From Streptococcus oralis (GTDB taxonomy: Bacteria; Bacillota; Bacilli; Lactobacillales; Streptococcaceae): 26,815 bases of DNA. Positions 18,757 through 25,916 of the stretch are shown in pieces. The stretch lies in the NCBI GenBank assembly GCA_937930605.1, contig CALHBZ010000245.1, positions 1 to 26,815 of the forward strand, written 5' to 3'. The first letter of the stretch is position 1, and each line of letters opens with the position of its first letter. The notes beneath the pieces are model-generated. The model searched no databases. It was not told the origin of the DNA and worked only from the letters and a program-made list of their open reading frames with translations. The position numbers and the translations under genes were made by a program.

Positions 18757-19400
18757 ATACCAGCTTAAAACTTAGTAAAAAACTCAGTTTTGGAGAAGAA
18801 ATTGCCAATAGCGTAACCCATGCTGTGGGTGCCGTTATCATGCTCATCTTACTCCCCATCTCATCCACCTATAGTTACGAAGCACATGGATTTTTATCAT
18901 CATTTGGAGTTTCTATCTTTGTTATCAGTCTATTTCTCATGTTTCTCTCGTCAACCATTTACCACTCCATGGCCTATGGGTCGACCCACAAATACGTTTT
19001 ACGAATCATCGACCATTCTATGATTTATGTGGCTATCGCAGGCTCTTATACGCCAGTCGTATTGACCTTGATGAATAACTGGTTTGGCTATCTGATTATT
19101 GCCATTCAGTGGGGAACGACCATTTTCGGCATCCTCTATAAAATTTTTGCTAAAAAGGTCAATGAGAAATTCAGTCTTGCTCTTTACCTGATTATGGGCT
19201 GGTTGGTTCTGGCTATCATTCCTGCCATTATCAGTCAAACAACGCCAATCTTTTGGAGTCTCATGGTAACTGGTGGACTCTGTTATACAGTTGGAGCTGG
19301 ATTCTATGCCAAGAAAAAACCTTATTTCCACATGATCTGGCATCTCTTTATCCTAGCCGCGTCTGCACTCCAATACATCGCTATTGTTTATTACATGTAA
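18753..19400 (+). CDS. trhA: Hemolysin III/PAQR family membrane protein
   Basis: A 215-residue seven-helix membrane protein of the YqfA/hemolysin III family, related to eukaryotic adiponectin (PAQR) receptors. It shows FGEEIANSVTHAVGA at the N terminus, STIYHSM, DHSMIYVAIAGSYTPV and C-terminal FHMIWHLFILAAS; the conserved Ser/Asp/His residues are the expected zinc site. E. coli and pneumococcal relatives have been linked to membrane fluidity homeostasis; lytic activity is doubtful. Coupled to the DUF1836 gene by ATGA and followed by a terminator. Confidence 0.92.
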   Translation: MNTSLKLSKKLSFGEEIANSVTHAVGAVIMLILLPISSTYSYEAHGFLSSFGVSIFVISLFLMFLSSTIYHSMAYGSTHKYVLRIIDHSMIYVAIAGSYTPVVLTLMNNWFGYLIIAIQWGTTIFGILYKIFAKKVNEKFSLALYLIMGWLVLAIIPAIISQTTPIFWSLMVTGGLCYTVGAGFYAKKKPYFHMIWHLFILAASALQYIAIVYYM

Positions 19401-19401
19401 A

Positions 19402-19430
19402 AAAGTTGAGAAAAGATTCTCAACTTTTTT
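19402..19430. terminator. Bidirectional terminator between hemolysin III and pdxT
   Basis: AAAGTTGAGA pairs with TCTCAACTTT around a short A-rich loop with flanking A and T runs. The right arm contains the last codons of pdxT. Confidence 0.88.
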
Positions 19431-20001
19431 CTTTACACATATTGATAAAATACTGGTGCAAGCGAACATCATCTGTCAATTCTGGATGAAAAGAGGTCAC
19501 CAACATATTTTTTTCTTGGGCTGCAACGATTTGGTCATCTACAGTTGCTAGTATTTCCGCATCTTCTCCAAGACTACTGATAATCGGCCCGCGAATAAAG
19601 ATCATCGGAATCTTGCCAACTCCCTTACATTCGGCCTCAGTATAGAAACTTCCCAGTTGGCGTCCGTAGGCATTGCGCTCAACCACTATATCCATGGTTC
19701 CAAGATGACTTTCTTTCTGAGAAATAATTTCCTTAGCTAGCAAAATCAAGCCCGCACAAGTACCAAAAACGGGAAGGCCAGAAAGTATAGCTTCTCGGAT
19801 GGGAAGCAACATCTGCTGATCACGCAAGAGTTTGCCCATGGTTGTGGATTCCCCACCAGGCATTATCAAACCAGACAAGTCACTCTGATGCTGTTGAAAA
19901 TCATCTAAATTTCTGATTTCGACACTTGTGACACCTAATTTATCTAGCACTTTTTCATGCTCTTCAAAGGCACCTTGCAAGGCTAATATTCCGATTTTCA
20001 T
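19420..20001 (-). CDS. pdxT: Pyridoxal 5'-phosphate synthase glutaminase subunit
   Basis: Releases ammonia from glutamine and passes it to PdxS. The 193-residue class I glutaminase has GGEST (49-53), nucleophile Cys82 in [13 protein letters not shown], and the His172/Glu174 pair in SFHPELTDD. It directly follows pdxS with no gap (TAGATG), which suits equimolar production of the 12+12 complex. Confidence 0.97.
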   Translation of the reverse strand: MKIGILALQGAFEEHEKVLDKLGVTSVEIRNLDDFQQHQSDLSGLIMPGGESTTMGKLLRDQQMLLPIREAILSGLPVFGTCAGLILLAKEIISQKESHLGTMDIVVERNAYGRQLGSFYTEAECKGVGKIPMIFIRGPIISSLGEDAEILATVDDQIVAAQEKNMLVTSFHPELTDDVRLHQYFINMCKEKS

Positions 20002-20877
20002 CTATTTTCCTCGCTCAGCCATGAGAATTTGGATTTCATTCTCATTGATACCAACCATGGCTTCCCCTAAGTCTTCAGAGATTTGAGCCAAAATTTGAGG
20101 ATTTTGGTAGTTGGTTACGGCTTTGACAATGGCACTTGCCCGTTTAACAGGGTCGCCTGACTTGAAAATACCTGATCCAACAAAAACACCTTCTGCTCCC
20201 AGTTGCATCATTAAGGCCGCATCTGCTGGCGTTGCAACACCTCCAGCTGCAAAATTTACAACTGGCAATTTTCCATGTTCATGGACGTACTGAACTAATT
20301 CAATAGGGACTTGCAAGTCCTTAGCAGCAACATAAAGTTCGTCCTCACGGAGATTTTGAATGCGGCGAATTTCCTGATTCATCATGCGCATATGACGAAC
20401 GGCTTGGACAATATCTCCTGTCCCTGGTTCTCCTTTGGTACGAATCATAGAAGCACCTTCAGCGATACGACGCAAGGCTTCTCCCAAGTCCTTAGCCCCA
20501 CATACAAAAGGTACTTGAAATTCTTTCTTGTCCACATGGAAACGGTCGTCAGCTGGAGAAAGCACTTCACTTTCATCGATATAGTCGATCTCAATGGCCT
20601 CTAAAATCTGAGCTTCTACAAAATGCCCGATTCTAACCTTGGCCATCACTGGAATGCTCACCGCTTCTTGGATTTCCTTAATCATCTTTGGGTCACTCAT
20701 ACGGGAAACACCGCCAGCTGCACGAATATCAGCTGGAATCCGCTCTAAGGCCATAACAGCAGCCGCGCCAGCAGCCTCTGCAATACGGGCCTGTTCAGGA
20801 TTTTGTACATCCATGATAACACCGCCCTTGAGCATCTGCGCCAAGTTTTTATTTAGTTCATAACGATTTTCAGTCAT
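20002..20877 (-). CDS. pdxS: Pyridoxal 5'-phosphate synthase lyase subunit
   Basis: Condenses ribose 5-phosphate, glyceraldehyde 3-phosphate and PdxT-derived ammonia to pyridoxal phosphate. I start at 20877 ([11 protein letters not shown], 291 residues, GAGG 8 nt upstream) rather than the in-frame GTG/ATG-region start at 20913. Asp23, Lys80 ([11 protein letters not shown]) and Lys148 ([11 protein letters not shown]), which carry substrate and intermediates, are present. The barrel is complete through GIFKSGDP and the C-terminal ISEDLGEAM. One of the most conserved proteins in the window. Confidence 0.97.
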   Translation of the reverse strand: MTENRYELNKNLAQMLKGGVIMDVQNPEQARIAEAAGAAAVMALERIPADIRAAGGVSRMSDPKMIKEIQEAVSIPVMAKVRIGHFVEAQILEAIEIDYIDESEVLSPADDRFHVDKKEFQVPFVCGAKDLGEALRRIAEGASMIRTKGEPGTGDIVQAVRHMRMMNQEIRRIQNLREDELYVAAKDLQVPIELVQYVHEHGKLPVVNFAAGGVATPADAALMMQLGAEGVFVGSGIFKSGDPVKRASAIVKAVTNYQNPQILAQISEDLGEAMVGINENEIQILMAERGK

Positions 20878-20916
20878 TTCTTTTTCCTCTTTACTTGTAT
20901 TGGTAGCTACCATTCC

Positions 20917-20945
20917 ATTTTAAGCCAGAAAAGAATGAACCTCAA
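20917..20945 (-). promoter_or_regulatory. pdxS-pdxT promoter
   Basis: Minus strand: TTGAGG (20940-20945), 17-nt spacer, TAAAAT (20917-20922). The remaining 35 bp up to the nox terminator are A+T rich and could hold a site for a PdxR-type regulator, but no pattern is clear enough to call. Confidence 0.6.
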
Positions 20946-20982
20946 GATAAAAAAATCATAATTGTATGGGTACAGATTAATT

Positions 20983-21017
20983 AAAAAACTATCTGACCTT
21001 AACTTAAGGCCAGATAG
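20983..21017 (-). terminator. nox terminator
   Basis: CTATCTGGCCTTAA pairs with TTAAGGTCAGATAG (one G-U pair) on the minus strand with almost no loop bases, followed by six T. It lies 10 bp after the nox stop. Confidence 0.92.
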
Positions 21018-21026
21018 CTCATTTTT

Positions 21027-22406
21027 TTATTTTTCAGCTGTAAGTGCAGCCATTGTGATGTAGTTGTAAGGTTTGTTAAAGTGTGGCAAGAAGAATAGGT
21101 CTGTCAAGGCCAACTTGTCAATTGTCACATGTTCTTGGATAGCAAGTGAGAACATGTGGATTCCCATACTGATAGCAGAATCACGTGATACCATTTGAGC
21201 ACCAAGAATTTCACGGCTGTCTTTGTCAAAGACAATCTTGATAGCAACTTCGTGATTGTCATGTTTGATAAATTCAGGTTTTTGAAGATCGTTAAAGCCA
21301 GTTTCAGTTGCGTTATAACCAGCAGCTTTTGCTTTCTCAAGAGTCAAACCAGTTGAAACCATGTGAAGTCCGTAAATTGAGATACCGTTTGATCCTTGCA
21401 CACCGATTCCTTCAAGTTCATGTCCACAAGCATTGTAAGCACCAACGATACCCGTACGAACAGCATTTGAAGCAAGCGCGATGTAGCTAGTGTCTTTACG
21501 AGCGTTGTCATAAACAGTTGCACAGTCACCAACAGCGTATACACCTGGAATAGATGTTTCTTGTTTCTTATCTACAAGAAAGGCACCGTTGCGGAAGAGT
21601 TCAATCTTACCATCAGCAAGGGCTGTGTTCGGACGGAAACCAACTGCAAGAACCACCATATCCACATCAAATGTTTCTTTGTCTGTTACCAGGCGTTCAA
21701 CTTTGCCATCACCTTGGATTGCTTTTACTGTTTGACCTAGTGCCAAGCGGATGTTATGATCTTCCAAGTTCTTCGCCATCATTTGAGTGAAGTCTTTGTC
21801 ATAGTAACCATTTAAGACAGTGTCTACGATATCTACTAGAACCACTTCTTTTCCAAGACGCTCGAAGGCTTCAGCAAGTTCTACACCGATGTAACCACCA
21901 CCAACAACGGCAATGCGCTCAAGGTGCTTGCTCTTGTCTTCAAGTTTCTCAATAACTTCTTCAGCGTTTTGGTACAACTTAACAAATTGAACATTTTCAA
22001 GTGTTGCTTTGAATTCGCGGTTGCCCTTAACAATTTCAACACCTTCGATTGGAGGCAAGATTGGAGTTGAACCAGTCGCAAAGATTAATTTGTCGTAAGA
22101 CTCTTTGTGTTCTTGACCTTCAACTTCTGCAGTCACAACTTTATTATCGTAGTCAATTGAAAGAACTGGTGAGTTCATGTAAACTTTAGCACCTTTTGCT
22201 TCCAATTTTTCTTTATCAGAGTAGAAGAGACCTTCTGGGCCATCAATTTGTTCCCCGATCCAAAGCGCCATTCCACAACCAAGGAATGAAATATTTGAGT
22301 TTTGGTCAAATACAACGATTTCATTTTCATGTCCGAAGTTGTCCAACATAGTATTGATACATGCTGTACCAGCGTGGTTAGCACCAACTACAACGATTTT
22401 ACTCAT
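21027..22406 (-). CDS. nox: Water-forming NADH oxidase
   Basis: Reduces O2 to water with two NADH, regenerating NAD and protecting against oxygen. The 459-residue flavoprotein has the FAD loop GANHAGT (8-14, with His11), the redox-active Cys44 in FLGCGMALW that cycles through a sulfenic acid, the NADH loop [19 protein letters not shown] and the FAD motif YAVGDCA. The redox Cys separates it from the peroxide-forming enzymes and from CoA-disulfide reductases only in part, but length and context fit Nox. Single-gene transcript with a cre box in the promoter and a strong terminator. Codon use is strongly biased, as for abundant proteins. Confidence 0.96.
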   Translation of the reverse strand: MSKIVVVGANHAGTACINTMLDNFGHENEIVVFDQNSNISFLGCGMALWIGEQIDGPEGLFYSDKEKLEAKGAKVYMNSPVLSIDYDNKVVTAEVEGQEHKESYDKLIFATGSTPILPPIEGVEIVKGNREFKATLENVQFVKLYQNAEEVIEKLEDKSKHLERIAVVGGGYIGVELAEAFERLGKEVVLVDIVDTVLNGYYDKDFTQMMAKNLEDHNIRLALGQTVKAIQGDGKVERLVTDKETFDVDMVVLAVGFRPNTALADGKIELFRNGAFLVDKKQETSIPGVYAVGDCATVYDNARKDTSYIALASNAVRTGIVGAYNACGHELEGIGVQGSNGISIYGLHMVSTGLTLEKAKAAGYNATETGFNDLQKPEFIKHDNHEVAIKIVFDKDSREILGAQMVSRDSAISMGIHMFSLAIQEHVTIDKLALTDLFFLPHFNKPYNYITMAALTAEK

Positions 22407-22444
22407 AGAAAAATTCCTACCTTTAATTTATGATTTACCTTTCT

Positions 22445-22473
22445 AGTATAACATTTACTGTTAGCGTTTACAA
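22445..22473 (-). promoter_or_regulatory. nox promoter with overlapping cre (CcpA) box
   Basis: Minus strand: -35 TTGTAA (22468-22473), 17-nt spacer, extended -10 TGTTATACT (hexamer 22445-22450). TTGTAAACGCTAACA (22459-22473) matches the cre consensus WTGNAANCGNWWNCA at every defined position and covers the -35, which suggests catabolite control by CcpA. Confidence 0.82.
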
Positions 22474-22573
22474 GGAATTTGCTTAGATTTCTCTTTTTTT
22501 CAGTAAAAAGAGCCTTATTATATTAATTGTTTTGAGTTCCTATCCCATATTTTATATTTTTTAAGCATATTTC

Positions 22574-22588
22574 TTGACTTTTTGTCAA
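22574..22588 (+). promoter_or_regulatory. Inverted repeat TTGAC-N5-GTCAA upstream of the apbE promoter
   Basis: A perfect 5-bp inverted repeat with a T5 centre, 8 bp upstream of the apbE -35. It resembles Crp/Fnr-type half sites but with a 5-nt gap instead of 4, so the identity of any regulator is open. Confidence 0.35.
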
Positions 22589-22595
22589 AAATTAT

Positions 22596-22624
22596 TTGTG
22601 AAAACGCTGACTTTATGTTATGCT
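22596..22624 (+). promoter_or_regulatory. Promoter of the apbE flavin operon with cre-like overlap
   Basis: -35 TTGTGA (22596-22601), 17-nt spacer, extended -10 TGTTATGCT (hexamer 22619-22624). GTGAAAACGCTGACT (22598-22612) resembles a cre box with about three mismatches. Predicted +1 at 22631, giving a leader of about 86 nt before apbE. Confidence 0.68.
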
Positions 22625-22630
22625 AGAAAC

Positions 22631-22672
22631 ATGGAAAGAAAATGTAAGGGGTTAAATCATCATAGAATTTAA
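22631..22672 (+). CDS. Possible 13-codon leaderless leader peptide before apbE
   Basis: An ATG falls exactly on the predicted +1 of the apbE promoter and opens a short frame MERKCKGLNHHRI that ends 44 bp before the apbE start. There is no ribosome binding site, but leaderless translation would not need one. No homologue comes to mind. May be chance: such short frames are common. Confidence 0.25.
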   Translation: MERKCKGLNHHRI

Positions 22673-22716
22673 CATAACTTAGAAGATTTCCTATGAAGTA
22701 GAAAGGAGTTGGTAGC

Positions 22717-23646
22717 TTGCCTCTTCGTTCACGTTCTGAACGGCTAATGGGAACAACTATCACCATTTCATTAGTAGATGAACAGGCCGATTGCCTGCTT
22801 CAAGGAGCCTTTGATTTGCTCAAAGAGCTCGAGTACCGCTTCAACGCCAACAGTCAAGAATCCGAACTGATGGAAATCAATCACCAGGCTGGAATTGCAC
22901 CTGTAAAGGTCCATCCTGACCTGTTTGAACTGATTGAACTTGGTTTAGAACACAGCCTAGCTCCATCTAGCCATCTCAATATCAGTATTGGTCCCTTGAT
23001 TCAAACTTGGCGAATTGGCTTTTCAGATGCCCGACTCCCAGAGCTAAACGAAATCGAAGCTGTCTTGCCTCTAGTTGACCCGCATGTTATCAAGTTAGAT
23101 CCCGCTAGCTCTACTGTCTTTTTAGAGAAGAAAGGGATGAAACTTGATCTAGGTTGTTTAGCTAAAGGGTATAGTGCAGATAAGGTTGCCCAGTATTTAA
23201 AAGCACACGGAGTCACTTCTGCCTTGATCAATCTCGGAGGAAATATTCTCACTATCGGGAATAATCAAGCCAAAGATGGGAAAGCCTGGCAGATTGGTAT
23301 TCAAGATCCGCGAAATCCTCGTGGCAATCATCTCCTAACCATTCCTGCTTCTAACAAATCCGTCGTCACTTCAGGTATCTATGAACGCCACCTGACAGTA
23401 GATGGAAAAGACTATCACCATATTTTTGATAGCGCGACAGGATTTCCTGTCGAAACAGACCTCGCTAGCCTAACGATTATCTCTGATAAATCCGTTGATG
23501 GCGAGATTTGGACAACCCGTCTATTCGGAGAACGTAGCGCTTCTATCCTCTGGCAAATCGAAAGTTTAGATGGTATCGAAGCCATCCTCATCGACAAAGA
23601 GGGACGCCTTACTTGTTCTTCAGGCCTTCAAAATTGTATTATGTAA
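22717..23646 (+). CDS. apbE: FAD:protein FMN transferase, cytoplasmic ApbE
   Basis: ApbE links FMN from FAD by a phosphoester bond to Ser/Thr in flavinylation motifs of target proteins. I accept the TTG start at 22717 (309 residues) because AAAGGAG lies 8 nt before it and the first ten residues (PLRSRSERL) precede the family's conserved MGTTITI start; an ATG at 22747 has no ribosome binding site. Family motifs: LDLGCLAKGYSADKV, ALINLGGNILTIG, VTSGIYER, HHIFDSATGFPV and, in the metal-binding part, SVDGEIWTTRLF. There is no signal peptide or lipobox, so unlike most ApbE proteins it acts in the cytosol. The two genes after it encode flavoproteins, one with matching target motifs. Confidence 0.93.
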   Translation: MPLRSRSERLMGTTITISLVDEQADCLLQGAFDLLKELEYRFNANSQESELMEINHQAGIAPVKVHPDLFELIELGLEHSLAPSSHLNISIGPLIQTWRIGFSDARLPELNEIEAVLPLVDPHVIKLDPASSTVFLEKKGMKLDLGCLAKGYSADKVAQYLKAHGVTSALINLGGNILTIGNNQAKDGKAWQIGIQDPRNPRGNHLLTIPASNKSVVTSGIYERHLTVDGKDYHHIFDSATGFPVETDLASLTIISDKSVDGEIWTTRLFGERSASILWQIESLDGIEAILIDKEGRLTCSSGLQNCIM

Positions 23647-23664
23647 AAAGAGAAAGGAAATCTC

Positions 23665-24270
23665 ATGCTAAAACTTATTGCCATTGTTGGAACGAACTCT
23701 AAACGTTCTACAAATCGCCAATTGCTCCAATACATGCAAAAACACTTTGCGGATAAAGCTGAAATTGAACTCGTTGAAATCAAGGATATTCCTGTTTTCA
23801 ACAAACCAGCGGATAAACTTCTTCCTGCTGAAATTCTTGAAATTGCTGCTAAAATCGAAGCATCTGATGGTGTCATTATCGGTACTCCTGAGTACGATCA
23901 CTCTATCCCTGCAGTTTTGATGAGCGCTCTTGCTTGGCTATCTTATGGAATCTACCCACTTTTGAACAAACCAATCATGATCACTGGTGCTTCATATGGT
24001 ACACTTGGTTCATCTCGTGCCCAATTGCAACTTCGTCAAATCTTGAACGCTCCTGAAATTAAGGCAAATGTTCTACCAGATGAATTCTTGCTTTCTCACT
24101 CTCTTCAAGCATTTAACCCAAGTGGCGACTTGGTTGACCTTGATGTCATCAAGAAATTGGATGCCATCTTTGATGACTTCCGTATCTTTGTGAAGATTAC
24201 TGAGAAATTGCGCAATGCACAAGAATTGCTTCGTAAAGATGCTGAAGAATTCGACTGGGAAAATTTGTAA
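23665..24270 (+). CDS. NAD(P)H-dependent FMN reductase-like flavoprotein
   Basis: A 201-residue flavodoxin-like protein of the NADPH-dependent FMN reductase family (relatives: chromate and azo reductases). The phosphate-binding loop is GTNSKRSTNRQLL near the N terminus, the flavin-contact segment GTPEYDHSIPAVLMSALAWL is clear, and MITGASYGTLGSSRAQLQLR follows. The C terminus (residues about 165-201) is helical and has no flavinylation motif. GAAAGGAAA lies before the ATG, 18 bp after apbE. It is a paralogue of the N-terminal domain of the next gene, so the two may form a mixed dimer. The electron acceptor is unknown. Confidence 0.88.
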   Translation: MLKLIAIVGTNSKRSTNRQLLQYMQKHFADKAEIELVEIKDIPVFNKPADKLLPAEILEIAAKIEASDGVIIGTPEYDHSIPAVLMSALAWLSYGIYPLLNKPIMITGASYGTLGSSRAQLQLRQILNAPEIKANVLPDEFLLSHSLQAFNPSGDLVDLDVIKKLDAIFDDFRIFVKITEKLRNAQELLRKDAEEFDWENL

Positions 24271-24287
24271 GATAGGAGACCGAAAGA

Positions 24288-25532
24288 ATGAAATTTGTTG
24301 GACTTGTTGGATCAAACTACGATCAATCATATAACCGCAAACTCTTGGAATTTATCCGTCGCAACTTCAAATTCAAATTTGAATTAGAAGTTCTTGAAAT
24401 CGACGAAGTTCCAATGTTTAACCAAGACGAAAAATGGGATGAAAGTTTCCAATTGCGATTCTTGTATAACAAGATTACACGTGCTGATGGTGTCATTATC
24501 GCTACTCCTGAGCACAATCACACTATCTCAGCTTCTCTCAAATCTGTACTTGAATGGCTTTCATACGAAGTTCATCCATTTGAAAACAAACCTGTTATGA
24601 TTGTGGGAGCATCATACTACGACCAAGGAACTTCACGTGCCCAAGTTCACCTTCGTAAGATCCTTGACGCTCCAGGTGTCAATGCCTACACGCTTCCAGG
24701 TAACGAATTCCTTCTTGGTAAAGCCAAAGAAGCTTTTGATAACAATGGAAATATCATCAACGAAGGAACTGTTAAATTCCTTGAAACTTGCTTAGATAAC
24801 TTTGTTAAATACGTAGGAGTCGTTTCGAAATTGAAAAAACCAAAACCAATCGAACCAGAAGACTTGGATTGTGGAAGACCAATTGCTACAACCATTACAG
24901 AAGTTGACCCTGACGATCCAGAATGGGTAGAAAAAGTTGCAGCAATCACTGGTGCTGTTTCTGGTGATACCTATGTCAAATTGGACCACGGTATCCTGAC
25001 AGTTAACCAAATCGATATGTTCTTGAAAGCTATGCCATTTGAATTGACATATGCTGATGACAACAACCAATTCCTCTACTACAACAACGCTCACCAAGAT
25101 CCAGACACTATGTTTGCTAAACGTGTACCACCTCAATCAGGTAACCGTATGTCAACTGTGCATGCTTCTCTTCCACCAGCACGCATGAAGAATGTAGAGT
25201 GGGTTATCGGAACACTTCGCAACGGAAACCAAGAATACGTTCGTACTATCGTTCCAGGTTCTCCTGCAGGTGTTATCAACACTCACAACTACCAAGCTAT
25301 GTACTATCCTGACGGATCATACGCTGGTATCAATGAAATCGTCTTTAACTTCCAACCATGGCTTGACTGGTACCTAAAAGAAACTGGTCAACGTTTGGTA
25401 GGTGGTAGCGGACCATTTGCTCCTGCTGCTGGAGGACATGGAGATGCTGATGCTACTTCTGGCGCCTCTGATTCAGGTGACGCTGGAGGCCACGGTGGTG
25501 GCGCAGACGCTACTTCTGGCGCAAGTAACTAA
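24288..25532 (+). CDS. FMN reductase-PAS fusion with putative flavinylation tail
   Basis: A 414-residue protein in three parts. Residues 1 to about 180 are an NAD(P)H-dependent FMN reductase domain (GSNYDQSYNRKLL, ATPEHNHTISASLKSVLEWL). After a linker, about 230-365 resembles the PAS domain of DUF438-type proteins (LDHGILTVNQIDMFLKAMPF, LTYADDNNQFLYYNN, then a core ending EIVFNFQPWLDWYL). Residues 371-414 form a flexible tail rich in Gly, His, Asp, Ala and Ser with two DATSGAS motifs (388-394 and 407-413), matching Dxx(S/T)GA(T/S), the site where ApbE attaches FMN (last Ser: 394 and 413). The upstream gene is apbE. I infer that the tail carries covalent FMN and shuttles electrons between the reductase domain and an acceptor. 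AGGAG lies before the ATG, 17 bp after the preceding gene. Confidence 0.85.
   Translation: MKFVGLVGSNYDQSYNRKLLEFIRRNFKFKFELEVLEIDEVPMFNQDEKWDESFQLRFLYNKITRADGVIIATPEHNHTISASLKSVLEWLSYEVHPFENKPVMIVGASYYDQGTSRAQVHLRKILDAPGVNAYTLPGNEFLLGKAKEAFDNNGNIINEGTVKFLETCLDNFVKYVGVVSKLKKPKPIEPEDLDCGRPIATTITEVDPDDPEWVEKVAAITGAVSGDTYVKLDHGILTVNQIDMFLKAMPFELTYADDNNQFLYYNNAHQDPDTMFAKRVPPQSGNRMSTVHASLPPARMKNVEWVIGTLRNGNQEYVRTIVPGSPAGVINTHNYQAMYYPDGSYAGINEIVFNFQPWLDWYLKETGQRLVGGSGPFAPAAGGHGDADATSGASDSGDAGGHGGGADATSGASN
25449..25522 (+). repeat. Duplicated coding repeat in the flavoprotein tail
   Basis: GAYGCTACTTCTGGCGC occurs at 25449-25465 and 25506-25522, 57 bp (19 codons) apart, each preceded by a GGHG-coding stretch. 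The units encode GGHGDADATSGAS and GGHGGGADATSGAS. Flanking codons differ while the protein pattern is kept. Confidence 0.85.
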
Positions 25533-25541
25533 AAAACCAAA

Positions 25542-25568
25542 AAGGAGCCTAGTGGCTCCTTCTTTTTT
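25542..25568 (+). terminator. Terminator of the apbE flavin operon
   Basis: AAGGAGCC pairs with GGCTCCTT around a TAGT loop, followed by C and six T, 10 bp after the stop. Confidence 0.92.
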
Positions 25569-25577
25569 GTTATTACT

Positions 25578-25613
25578 AAAAAAGGGTTTTGTAGATGATC
25601 TACAAACCCCTTT
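25578..25613 (-). terminator. Terminator of the glyS-DUF896 transcript
   Basis: Minus strand: GGGGTTTGTAGA pairs with TCTACAAAACCC (one bulge) around a short loop, followed by six T, just after the DUF896 stop. Confidence 0.88.
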
Positions 25614-25617
25614 CATT

Positions 25618-25875
25618 TTATGAGTTGGGATCATCTAAACTACGCCCATGCAAACCTTTTTCACGTTGTACCTGACGTAGTTTTTCTGGTGTGACGTCGT
25701 TTCCTTCTTCATCCACGATTTTGATTCCCTCGATGTGATGACGAACAGAACGACGATAGCCTTCGATGTATTCCTCACGAAGTTTAGCTTGTTCCACTTT
25801 TTCAGCAGAGGTTAAACCTTCTGTTTTTTTCTTTTTGGCAAGCTCGTTGATACGAGCGATTTTTTTCGGATCCAT
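25618..25875 (-). CDS. DUF896 (UPF0291, YnzC-like) small protein
   Basis: An 85-residue, highly charged protein with an N-terminal helical hairpin ([20 protein letters not shown] then [20 protein letters not shown]) typical of DUF896, which is widespread in Firmicutes and of unknown function (a B. subtilis member is in an SOS-linked operon). A strong AAGGAG site precedes the ATG. It lies 41 bp after glyS and is probably read from the same transcript. Confidence 0.9.
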   Translation of the reverse strand: MDPKKIARINELAKKKKTEGLTSAEKVEQAKLREEYIEGYRRSVRHHIEGIKIVDEEGNDVTPEKLRQVQREKGLHGRSLDDPNS

Positions 25876-25916
25876 TTCTTCTCCTTTGTGATAAGATGCA
25901 GTCCGTTCGACTGAGT

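Noticed and set aside
18999..19343. Antisense 114-residue frame opposite the hemolysin III gene
   Set aside because: Translation looks random and has no start signal; the membrane protein on the plus strand explains the region.
22491..22512. Hairpin CTCTTTTT/AAAAAGAG between nox and apbE
   Set aside because: A/T-rich stem without a following T tract, and no gene ends there; likely chance.
22590..22620. Rex-type operator (TTGTGAA...TTCACAA) at the apbE promoter
   Set aside because: Only the left half is present; the right half shows no match at the required spacing.
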